Shown here piece after piece: positions 42,676-51,025 of a DNA stretch of 64,000 nucleotides. Source of the stretch: Symsagittifera roscoffensis (lineage: Eukaryota > Xenacoelomorpha > Acoela > Convolutidae); contig NC_087069.1 in NCBI RefSeq assembly GCF_963678635.1, positions 24,232,303-24,296,302 on the forward strand, written 5' to 3'. The position numbers were made by a program, and so were the translations under genes. How positions within the stretch are numbered: the stretch's first letter is position 1; each line of letters begins with the position of its first letter. Under the pieces are notes generated by a model. It saw only the letters and a list, made by a program, of their open reading frames with translations. It was not told the DNA's origin and made no database searches.

Positions 42676-44484
42676 TTAGTCGTCGGGGAAGAAACCGTGG
42701 GGGAAGATGTCGTGGATGAGATCTGAAGTTGTTAGTAATTTAGCTAAAATGCGGATGATATTTTTAGTTTGAAGTAGTGGCCAAAGCAATTGAAGTGCTT
42801 TAATGGTGGTTAGTTCTTCAGTGCCAACTGCAAATTCATAAGGTGTGTTTTGGATTAGATTATATAATTTGTGATTGAATTTAGTGTTATGGATGAATTC
42901 TAAAATGGGGATTTCTATAGGTTGTACAAACTCGTGTGGGATAAGGAAGGGTCGGGATTCTTCTGCGTTGAAGGTCTTGGTGATGGGACAAAAAATATAC
43001 ATTTGGGTTGTGGGATCATAATTTCGAAGAATACCATGAAGGTTAGTATCTTTAATGCAATATGTGAAGTTAAGAAAGAATGGTGAGGTGTATTTGGAAT
43101 TGATGAATTGAAAACGATGGTGTGGTTGTCTGGAGGGAGTGTGTAGGTCGAAGTGATTTTGGATAAAACGATAATAAGTATATGTGTGTGTTTGTTTAGT
43201 GCGCAACATAATATCGTGTGAGCAGTGCAAATCTCTTTCATGTGGTGCAAGGAAATGAAAGGTTAGTGAAAATATTTGGAAGCGTTCTTTAAAACTTTCG
43301 TAGGCTTGTGTGTCTGTTAGTGCTTCTGAAATAATGTGGTCAAACTTGCGATCGAAGATATTTAGTGTAAATACATATGGTGTTTTAATGAAAAATTTCT
43401 CGGTGATTTGTGGGTTAGCGAAGCGATCGTCGTCTAAGAATTGATCTTGATTAGTTCTGATGATGTTCTGATCGTAATATTCTAGTGTATATTCATTTGC
43501 TCGGGGTGCAGTGTGTGTTTTTAGTGATTTTTTATATCCAATGTAAGTAAATTGTCTAGATGTTAGTGGTGTAGTGAGTCGATATAGCATGTCCTTATTT
43601 CGTTCTATATCGATGTGAGTGCTAGATAAAGGTAAGCAAAGGGGATTAGTAAAATGATAATATGAGGTCCAAGGAAGGGTAGGCATTAAAACGTGTTCGT
43701 CTACAAAGTTACGTGTCTCGTTAGTGTCGTGAGGGGTGTTTAAGGTGTATTGTGGAAATGAGGGTAAGGTGATAGCTAAAAATTCTTTTGTGTTAGTGTG
43801 TTTTGGATGGTTGATATATTCACGGGCTGTTTCTGGTTTCGCTGGGAAAGGATAGTTGGGGAACTTTCTTTTAAAAGTGCGGTAAGCTCTATTAGTGCTG
43901 AGTGAAGATTCAGTAGATATGGATGATGGTGCTAATGATTCAGTATAAATTGAAGAGGCTGTAGGGGTAGGAGGGTTGGATGAATCTATTGTGAATGAGA
44001 TTTGGTTTATGGTTGGGATGTCAAGGTGATAGGGTTGTTGTTGTAGGGTAATGAAATTATCTAGTTCTGGGGAGATTCGGGGGGTATCTGGAGAATGAGA
44101 TGATTGGTCTGAGTGAAGTGAGGAGTAGGTTGGAGTGACTTGGGAAGCATAAGAGGGTGTAGAATTGGTTGGGTCAGGGTTATTTGGTAATATGGGTTGA
44201 AAAGGGGGTTGGGAAAAAATTGAGGGGTTGGTGGGAAAATTATTGGATGGAGATGGTTCAGAGTCGGCAAATTCATCGGGGGTTTCAATATTCGGGTTAT
44301 TGAGTTGTGATGTGGAGTATAAAACTGAGATGTGTGAATTAGTATCGGAATTCATGCCTGATGTTACATTACTGGTTGGGAAATCGGGTGGCGGGATAGC
44401 AAAAAGTGGTATTATTGTAATGGGAGTAGTGAGGTTGGTTGGGTGGGAATTTGAACGGTGTAGGGATCCAAGTTGTCGGCTCAT
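42676..44484 (-). CDS. unknown 602-residue protein downstream of env (element 2)
   Basis: An open frame MSRQLGSLHRSNSHPTN... to FFPDD. Residues 1-180 are Ser/Pro/Thr/Asn-rich and probably disordered. Residues 190-602 form a compact-looking region with many aromatics (YINHPKHTNTKEFLAIT, WTSYYHFTNPLCLPLS, FHFLAPHERDLHCSHDI). No signal peptide or membrane segment. Its ATG overlaps the env stop by ATGA (44481-44484), so it is probably translated by reinitiation after env. The overlap and length (1809 bases) are kept in unit 2. I do not recognise the family; an accessory protein specific to this lineage is the best description. Confidence 0.75.
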   Translation of the reverse strand: MSRQLGSLHRSNSHPTNLTTPITIIPLFAIPPPDFPTSNVTSGMNSDTNSHISVLYSTSQLNNPNIETPDEFADSEPSPSNNFPTNPSIFSQPPFQPILPNNPDPTNSTPSYASQVTPTYSSLHSDQSSHSPDTPRISPELDNFITLQQQPYHLDIPTINQISFTIDSSNPPTPTASSIYTESLAPSSISTESSLSTNRAYRTFKRKFPNYPFPAKPETAREYINHPKHTNTKEFLAITLPSFPQYTLNTPHDTNETRNFVDEHVLMPTLPWTSYYHFTNPLCLPLSSTHIDIERNKDMLYRLTTPLTSRQFTYIGYKKSLKTHTAPRANEYTLEYYDQNIIRTNQDQFLDDDRFANPQITEKFFIKTPYVFTLNIFDRKFDHIISEALTDTQAYESFKERFQIFSLTFHFLAPHERDLHCSHDIMLRTKQTHTYTYYRFIQNHFDLHTPSRQPHHRFQFINSKYTSPFFLNFTYCIKDTNLHGILRNYDPTTQMYIFCPITKTFNAEESRPFLIPHEFVQPIEIPILEFIHNTKFNHKLYNLIQNTPYEFAVGTEELTTIKALQLLWPLLQTKNIIRILAKLLTTSDLIHDIFPHGFFPDD

Positions 44485-47099
44485 CGTGGGCTAAAAAAAT
44501 TATTATTTTGAGACTGAAAAGCGGTGGTATGGGGTTGTTCTATAATTTGTTCATAAGTATTTTCATCTTGTGAGTGGTGTGGCATTATATGTTGGATGGA
44601 ACTTTGTGATATGGTTGGTCTAAAATTTTGGTTATGTGTTATGGCTAAATTTCGAAAATTACGTGGGACTAGGGATAATGGATGGTTATGTGGTAGAGGT
44701 GGTAACTGTGGTGCTGTTGGTGTTGTGTCTACATTGTTATGTTCTTCGTCGTATGTGTTCTGTCTTGTTGCTATTTTTGTGTTATATTCTTTTATTTGTG
44801 CGTCTAAAAGAATTTTGTTTATAGATGTAGAAAAGATTCCAAAAAATCCTGCAAATAGTATGCGTGCTACACTTGCTTGTCTATTGACTTGTGTGTGTAT
44901 AGCACATGTGTTATAGATTCCTTTTAAGAGTGAAAAAAGAAATCCAATAAAGTTAAACATTGCGTATAAAATAGTCAGTTTTTCTAAGATGTAGTAGGGC
45001 CATCCTAGAAAATCAAGAATTTCATTCTTGAGTGTAACAAAGCTAAAAATATTGATAGGTGATATATCTTGGGGACGGTATTTTTCACCGTTTAGATATA
45101 TATAATCTTTAATGTCTTTAAAATATCCGCTATAGTCTTGCGTATAGATGTCAGCAAATCCTGCGGTTTCGGCAAGTTTGCGTAAGTTTTGGTCAATTGA
45201 TTGTCTTTGTATTGTGTCCATTTGTGTTAATAATTCTTGGAATTGTTGTGTTCTAATGTGATGTTGAATATCTGATTTTGAGTATATTCCTATTGATTGT
45301 AAGTCTATATTTGGGTTTCGAGCGATAGCGCGAATGCTTTCTGGTGAAAATTTTTTGAGTGATTGCATTAATGTGGGATATGGGGTGAGAAGGTAATATT
45401 TATCTTCATCAGGGTTTAGTTGTACTACGTTGTGGCTATTTTCTGATCCACATGGGACTGCGGTATCCCAGAAATAGGTTCTTCGTGAAAGTGTGTCAAC
45501 GAAATGTACTTTATTCTTATAAAAGATAGGGATTCTTTTATAGCATCGTTTATCTTCAAAAACGTATAGTGGTGATACTTTTTTAGTACAAGTATAAAAC
45601 CATAAGATGTTTCCTTCATAGTCTAAAAAATTTGATCTATTTCCTGATAGTAAATATCCTGCGTAGGGTATTTTTAATACTGCTAGTGCAAGTGATTGTA
45701 ATATTTGTGTTCTTTCTAATTCGCATAGTTGGTGTAGTGTTTCTAATTCGGAGAGTGACATTTCTTGAAAAATTCGGCTAATCGTGTAGTCTAGTTTCAT
45801 ATCTAAGTGAATATCATAGTGGATATTACCAAAATATGTACTATTCATTAGTGATAGTTCTTGTAAACGTGTGCTTTGATCGTCCTGGGGCTTTAAATGT
45901 CCACCAGGTTGACCTGTATTCTTTTGAAAATGAACTGGTATGTATGATGTTCCTTCATTTGGAGGATGACTTGTGGCGTATGGGTCGACTTTTATTTTTC
46001 CAGTGGTCATGTCGAATCCTTTTTCGTATTCAACTAGTATTTCGGAGTATTGTGTTTTGTGAAGTGGGTTTCTGTATTTACATGCAAGTTCTGTTTCTTG
46101 ATATATTTGAAAACGTGTTAATTTATTTTCTATATTATGAATTTTTCTAAAATTAGAACTTATTTTTCGTAATGGATTTACTTGTTCATATGGTATTGAT
46201 TGTATAAAATATTTTTCGTGAAATTTTATCATACGAGCATGTATTTTTGCTACTTGAAATGTTGTACATGTGTCTTCGGGGAACCAAACAATTGTTGCTT
46301 GTGTTCTTGTTGTAGGGTCGCAATAACCTTGGTCGATTTTACAAGGTAATCTAATTCCTTGATAGATCATTGTGTTGTCTGATAAATCTCGTGTGAGTTG
46401 TATTTTTTCGAGTTGTATTTTCCAATCGAAAAACATGATCTCTTGGTATCCTTTGTTTTTTGTGTCTGCTTTGCAGTTTGATGGGTCATTTATACCAATG
46501 TGTGGTATCCAGTGTTTATCGTGTATATCATAAGTTAATCGTCCGTGTGCGCCATTATATGGGTACTTTTCATCTAGTTTTATATGTCCTTGATATCTTT
46601 CAAGTTCTGCTTGATGTACAGAATCCGAAAAAACTTGGAAATATACTAACTTTCTATCTGTGTTTTTATTTTTTGTGATGTTTAGTCGGAGTAACTCGTT
46701 TTTACAATCTTCGGGATTGAGATGTAAAAGTCGTTCTATATTACTCTGGTAGAATGATTCATGGTCAAGTCGGTTTTTATTTCCGTTTGAGACTTGTGAA
46801 CAATGTACTTTCTTTTCAGAAAATGTTGCTGTGAATTTATATCCTATAACTGTAGTTGCTCGGGCTTTTGAATAAAGTGTTGCTATTACATTTGTAGTTT
46901 CTATGGCTTGGGGTTCTGTTTCGCATTGTGATACTTGATTTATTGCATACTTGTGTAGTGTTTTTTGTTCGTTTTCTTCACAATCGTAATGTGTTACTAA
47001 TAAATCTTGGGGTCCTGTGCGGGGAGAAGGGTTTATGTTTTGATTTGAGATTACTAGAAAAAGGAGTTGGAGAAAAATTAATAATTTTAGAATATACAT
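44481..47099 (-). CDS. env: envelope / fusion glycoprotein (element 2)
   Basis: An intact 872-codon ORF. Residues 1-18 are a signal peptide (MYILKLLIFLQLLFLVIS). A Cys-containing ectodomain follows, opening with THYDCEENEQ and carrying HCSQVSNG, then about 680 residues with paired cysteines. Hydrophobic segments lie at about 702-727 (ILYAMFNFIGFLFSLL) and 745-762 (ARILFAGFFGIFST), then a ~105-residue Pro/Gln/His-rich tail. The size, single large ectodomain and N-terminal Cys pattern recall the Monjiviricetes (chuvirus-type) glycoproteins, which are related to class III fusogens. That placement is from memory and unverified. It would let the element make enveloped particles. It starts inside the end of the Ser/Pro-rich ORF (13-base overlap). 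Confidence 0.7.
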   Translation of the reverse strand: MYILKLLIFLQLLFLVISNQNINPSPRTGPQDLLVTHYDCEENEQKTLHKYAINQVSQCETEPQAIETTNVIATLYSKARATTVIGYKFTATFSEKKVHCSQVSNGNKNRLDHESFYQSNIERLLHLNPEDCKNELLRLNITKNKNTDRKLVYFQVFSDSVHQAELERYQGHIKLDEKYPYNGAHGRLTYDIHDKHWIPHIGINDPSNCKADTKNKGYQEIMFFDWKIQLEKIQLTRDLSDNTMIYQGIRLPCKIDQGYCDPTTRTQATIVWFPEDTCTTFQVAKIHARMIKFHEKYFIQSIPYEQVNPLRKISSNFRKIHNIENKLTRFQIYQETELACKYRNPLHKTQYSEILVEYEKGFDMTTGKIKVDPYATSHPPNEGTSYIPVHFQKNTGQPGGHLKPQDDQSTRLQELSLMNSTYFGNIHYDIHLDMKLDYTISRIFQEMSLSELETLHQLCELERTQILQSLALAVLKIPYAGYLLSGNRSNFLDYEGNILWFYTCTKKVSPLYVFEDKRCYKRIPIFYKNKVHFVDTLSRRTYFWDTAVPCGSENSHNVVQLNPDEDKYYLLTPYPTLMQSLKKFSPESIRAIARNPNIDLQSIGIYSKSDIQHHIRTQQFQELLTQMDTIQRQSIDQNLRKLAETAGFADIYTQDYSGYFKDIKDYIYLNGEKYRPQDISPINIFSFVTLKNEILDFLGWPYYILEKLTILYAMFNFIGFLFSLLKGIYNTCAIHTQVNRQASVARILFAGFFGIFSTSINKILLDAQIKEYNTKIATRQNTYDEEHNNVDTTPTAPQLPPLPHNHPLSLVPRNFRNLAITHNQNFRPTISQSSIQHIMPHHSQDENTYEQIIEQPHTTAFQSQNNNFFSPR

Positions 47100-48220
47100 G
47101 TGTATGATAATCCTGAGTATGGGTTATAAAATGTGATGTAACCAATTGTCTTTTTGGTATATCTGTCGTATTTATATATTACTTCAGTGGTTATAAATGG
47201 TGGTGGTAGTGATTGAGCTGTTATGTTTGGTGGGTTTAATGGGTAGGGATGTTGAGTAATGTTGTTTAATTTAACTGTGATTTCAAACTTTAATTGTAAA
47301 CTGTTTTGTTGGAGTATTTGGATTTTGTGATCACGGATATCGTCGTGAATGTCTTGCCGGTATTGTAATCTATTAAGTGCCCAGTTGTGAAGGCGATTAC
47401 TTTCTAGATGTTGTCCAAATAATGGTGGAGGGGCTGTAAATGTATTCCAATCTAGTCTTAAAGGGATATTTGTTGATGATTGTTCTCGATATCTGGCGTC
47501 GAGATTATTTGGAAAATTCAAGTTAAAAGGTGGTGGTGAAATCTGGCTTATTGATGGTGTTGATGGTAGTGATAATGTTTCTGGTAGTGATGAGGATGTT
47601 GTTGTATCCGTAGAAATATCTATTGGATCATTGACTAAATTTAGTTCACCTTGTGTAAATGAATGTGTTGTCCAATATGGTAGTCGTGATGCCTGGTTTG
47701 GGGGGTTAAAGGGATTTTCACGTATTTGTTCAGATGTTGGTGTTGAACCTAAGTAATCTGATGGTAGGCTTGAGGTGCTACGTTGTGAAAGAAGCGTAGG
47801 GGTTTCTGGTAATATACCAATGGGGTTTTCTGGAGTGTTTTGTGATGGGGATTGAGGTATATCAAAATGAACTCGGGGAGTTTGAAAATGTCTGTTTCGT
47901 CGAGGATGTATAATTTGTCTATTTATTTCGACTGTATTTTGGTTGTGACTAGGATTTCTTATTCTACTTAATTCTTGTGGTAGTGTTGGGTATAAGTTAT
48001 ATGTTGGTTCGCTTAGAGGTGCTTGTCGTTGAACTGGTTCTAGTGGTTCTGATAAGCGAGCGTGTCGTTCTTCAAAGGTATATGGGTTATCTTGAAAAGA
48101 AATTCGTGTAGATGTTTGGGGGTTTTGGGTAGTTGAAAGTGGTGTCGGGTTTTCTTGGGATGATGTCGGTGAGGACTGACTTTGTGACTGTTGGGTAGCA
48201 ATTTTTGATAGCTTTTTGGT
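47087..48220 (-). CDS. Ser/Pro-rich protein upstream of env, no ATG (element 2)
   Basis: The frame is open from a TAG at 48221-48223 to TAA at 47087-47089, 377 codons, but has no ATG; the first weak candidate is TTG at 47519-47521. Residues 1-235 are Ser/Pro/Thr/Gln-rich. The last ~140 (ARYREQSSTNIPLRLDWN... YITFYNPYSGLSYTCIF) look folded. The lack of a start suggests it is the second exon of a spliced mRNA or is reached by frameshift from the small membrane ORF just upstream. Its end overlaps the env ATG by 13 bases. Function unknown. Confidence 0.5.
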   Translation of the reverse strand, partial: TKKLSKIATQQSQSQSSPTSSQENPTPLSTTQNPQTSTRISFQDNPYTFEERHARLSEPLEPVQRQAPLSEPTYNLYPTLPQELSRIRNPSHNQNTVEINRQIIHPRRNRHFQTPRVHFDIPQSPSQNTPENPIGILPETPTLLSQRSTSSLPSDYLGSTPTSEQIRENPFNPPNQASRLPYWTTHSFTQGELNLVNDPIDISTDTTTSSSLPETLSLPSTPSISQISPPPFNLNFPNNLDARYREQSSTNIPLRLDWNTFTAPPPLFGQHLESNRLHNWALNRLQYRQDIHDDIRDHKIQILQQNSLQLKFEITVKLNNITQHPYPLNPPNITAQSLPPPFITTEVIYKYDRYTKKTIGYITFYNPYSGLSYTCIF

Positions 48221-48228
48221 CTATTCTT

Positions 48229-48417
48229 TTAGTGAAAAAGTTTATGTTTATTATAGTATTCTTCTAAAAAAAGAATTAGGAGGATTGTTGCTAGAGCGAA
48301 TGTGATGATTGCTTTCTTTATACATTTGCATATGGTCAAAATGAGGGATGATAGAAATGTTATGAAAATTACAAATAGTAGAAAAATATCAGTTCTACTG
48401 AAAATAGTTCGTATCAT
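48229..48417 (-). CDS. small membrane protein 2 (element 2)
   Basis: 62 codons, MIRTIFSRTDIFLLFVIF to KHKLFH. Two hydrophobic segments (FLLFVIFITFLSSLILTI and AIITFALATILLILFL) separated by a CKCIKK turn. The ATG overlaps the stop of the upstream small ORF by ATGA (48414-48417). No family recognised; a viroporin-like or ER-membrane role is speculation. Confidence 0.45.
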   Translation of the reverse strand: MIRTIFSRTDIFLLFVIFITFLSSLILTICKCIKKAIITFALATILLILFLEEYYNKHKLFH

Positions 48418-48644
48418 TTAGACAAGTTGTATAAATCGTACCTGTGGATATAATCAAGGGTTTTTGAAAGTTGGAGAAATAGTTCGAAAATAGTGTAGAA
48501 AATTAAAAAAATATTACAAAAAATGATTAAGATTATTAGAAAAGATTCAAGGATATCAAAAAGAAATATTATGAAAGTTTCAAGTATCGTAAAAAATTGT
48601 TTGAGGTTTGTGATAATTTTAGTGACTGTTTGATAGAAGAGCAT
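48414..48644 (-). CDS. small membrane protein 1 (element 2)
   Basis: 76 codons, MLFYQTVTKIITNLKQFF to YDLYNLSK, almost entirely Ile/Leu/Phe in the middle (FIIFLFDILESFLIILIIFC), so one long or two short membrane segments. It lies between integrase and env, where complex retroviruses place accessory genes. In AT-rich DNA a poly-Phe/Ile/Leu ORF can arise by chance, hence moderate confidence; the ATGA overlap with the next hydrophobic ORF supports a real pair. Confidence 0.4.
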   Translation of the reverse strand: MLFYQTVTKIITNLKQFFTILETFIIFLFDILESFLIILIIFCNIFLIFYTIFELFLQLSKTLDYIHRYDLYNLSK

Positions 48645-49239
48645 TTAAGAAATGACTTCGTGATCGAATATTTTTTGTTGTTCGGGGCAATATTCAAGTG
48701 TGGTCGGATTATTTATTAGTTTTTTGACAAGTGGGTTGAGTTTTGTAAAAAAAATTGTTGGGGGCAATTTTTATGGTGATCGGGAGGTCTTCTTTGTCTT
48801 TATTTTCATTTGTCAAATGATCTGGGGTATTTTTGAGTTTTTTATACTTTAGGCTAAATAAAATGGTCGTTCTTTTACTTTAGGCTAATTTAACATATTT
48901 GTTTGGGGGATATTTGAGGTCTGAGTTGGGGAAATATTGTTGATCTTTGGTTTATTAGATAAGGGAGGGTTATGATATTATGGTGATATTTATTTTAGTT
49001 GTCAAGTTGGAGTGGTTTGCTTATTTTTGACCTGGAGGTCGTAGAGTTATAGTTATAGATATGCCTGGAGTTTAATATTGTTCGTCTAGTTGGTTTGTGT
49101 TAAAGTTATAGAAGGTGACGGATTGGATGAACCCTGTTGGCTAATTATGAACTAGAATCGCTGCGTGTTTGGCAGCATGTTATTTTGAAAAATGAAAGTG
49201 TAAAATGTTTCAGAGGTGCAAAGATTATTAAATGTAGAA
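48645..49239 (-). other. non-coding spacer between pol and the env region
   Basis: About 600 bases without a plausible ORF on the minus strand. It may hold splice signals for the env-region mRNA; I cannot assign one. Confidence 0.4.
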
Positions 49240-49895
49240 TCAAAGTTGTTTTTGAAATTCAACTTTCTTTAATATTTTAGATTGTGGGATGAATAATTTA
49301 TAATTTTTACGTGGTTGATTTCTAAGTCGTGAAGACTCTCTATGTTCTGATTTGTCGATTTGTTCTTGGGGTATTATTTGTTCTGTCATTTTTCTATTTT
49401 TTCTTTCTTTTTGAGATGTATTTTGATCTAGATTTTTTGTATTGTTTTTTGTGGTGGTTGATTTTGTTATTTGGTTTTTGAGGTGAAAATCTTTTTGTTC
49501 CTTCGTTGTATTTTCCGTATGTGGGTCATTTTGAATAACTTGTAAACCTGTAAAAGAATATAATTGAGTTAGTTCGCGGAGTGCGTATTCTTTTGGATAA
49601 TAAGGTAATAGGTTATTTCGGGGTTGAACGATTTCTTTTTTGTTTGAGTCGGTAATTTTATATGTGATATCAGTGGGTTTTGCAATTATTTGGTATGGTC
49701 CTTTACGAAGGGGTTGTAATTTTTTTGAAATTCCTTTTTGAGTATTAAAATTGGGTATTAAAACAAATGTTCCAATTTTTAAATCGGAGGCTGGTGTAAA
49801 GCGTGAATTTATTTGTTCGTTAATATTTTGCCTTTGTAACAACTTTTTTGTTACTTTTTGGTAAATTTCATTGTGTTTTTTTATCTCTGTTTAAA
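49240..49895 (-). pseudogene. pol: integrase C-terminal region, frameshifted (element 2)
   Basis: Readable from about 49895 in a frame one base off the integrase core, with break at an A7 run near 49878-49884. It has the barrel-like LKIGTFVLIPNFN...LRKGPYQIIAKPTDITYKI, typical of the integrase C-terminal domain. A Lys/Asn/Gln-rich tail follows to VEFQKQL. End of pol. Confidence 0.65.
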
Positions 49896-51025
49896 ATCCA
49901 TTCGGTGTGTGTACCGGAGGCTAGTTTAAGAATTTGTGGGTGATGAAAATGATCTTCATCGTGTGTATGTAATGGTAGGTTATAACAAATTGAGTCTTTA
50001 TTTGGTTGACAATAACCTTGTGCGTTTTTATGAGAATTTGCTGTAAACATTATTGGTTTGCGTGGCTTTTGGTTAAAAACCATTTCATATGGTGACATTC
50101 CTAAAGTTGTCGTGATTTGTGAATTATATGCTAAGGGAAATAGTTTTACATCTGCTGACCATTCGGTATATCTTGTATCATTGCCATTGATGATACATCT
50201 GAGATATTCTTGTAATGAACGGTTCATACCTTCGACTAAGCCGTTTGTCCAAGGTGCGTGAGATGTACGTGGTTTGTGTTTAATGTTATATAAATGACAT
50301 AGTGTGATGATTTCATTATTTATGAATTCTGTACCGTTGTCTGTAAATAAAATTTCTGGTAGTCCGAATTTTGCTATCCAGTGTTCATAAAGCGTTGTGT
50401 AAGCATAATAAGCGTTACCATGTGGTACTGGGTTAAGTGCTACATAATGTGTAAATGCGTCAACAATTACCATAATGTAGGAGTTTCCTTCGGATGAGGG
50501 TGAAATTGGTCCTTTAGTATCAAATGAGATACGATGATTAAAGTACAAACTTTGTCCTTTAAAATCTTGTTTTTGTGCTATTTGTTTTTGATTTGGGTAA
50601 GGTTTATTCAGTTGACATACTATACAGTCATTGCATAGTACTTTTATCCAAATTGGTGCATTTGGGAAATAAAAGTTTTGTATAAAATTTGAATATGTTT
50701 TCTCTGATCCAGAGTGTCCTTTAATATTTTGTGTATGTGAAATATTAAAAGCTATGAGAATCATACTTAAAGGGAGACAGGGAACTGTAGATTCATTTAG
50801 TTTGTATTCTAGAAGGTCTGTGTTTTCGTTAATTGTTGTATTATTGAATTTTCGAAAATATCGGAGGAGTGTTTTGTTTCCTAGAATAGTTGAATCTGCT
50901 TTGATAGGTTTAGTTTTATATTTGTGCCATGATTTCAGTTGTCGAATTACTGGGTCAAGGTTTTGATATTGTTTCAGTGTTGAAATTGTAATTGTTTCTG
51001 TTGGGGGGGAGAAAAATGTTTTCAA
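49868..51025 (-). CDS. pol: integrase core (element 2)
   Basis: 385-codon frame. HHCC zinc domain: H97, H104, then CNDCIVCQ at 131-138. Catalytic triad D169 (SFDTKGP), D229 (FTDNGTEF) and E265 (NGLVEGMNR); 35 residues separate the second D and E as in Ty3/gypsy integrases. The HAPWTNGLVEG variant of the last motif is less common than HPQTNGLVER. The frame is entered from RNase H through a C7 run (about 51003-51010) where one base puts it out of frame, and it is left the same way at an A7 run, so it is one exon of pol rather than a separate gene. Confidence 0.8.
   Translation of the reverse strand: MKTFFSPPTETITISTLKQYQNLDPVIRQLKSWHKYKTKPIKADSTILGNKTLLRYFRKFNNTTINENTDLLEYKLNESTVPCLPLSMILIAFNISHTQNIKGHSGSEKTYSNFIQNFYFPNAPIWIKVLCNDCIVCQLNKPYPNQKQIAQKQDFKGQSLYFNHRISFDTKGPISPSSEGNSYIMVIVDAFTHYVALNPVPHGNAYYAYTTLYEHWIAKFGLPEILFTDNGTEFINNEIITLCHLYNIKHKPRTSHAPWTNGLVEGMNRSLQEYLRCIINGNDTRYTEWSADVKLFPLAYNSQITTTLGMSPYEMVFNQKPRKPIMFTANSHKNAQGYCQPNKDSICYNLPLHTHDEDHFHHPQILKLASGTHTEWILNRDKKTQ

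Noticed and set aside
44596-44916. ORFs antisense to env and to the second unit's env (63091-63408).
   Set aside because: Shadow frames of an intact gene on the other strand.
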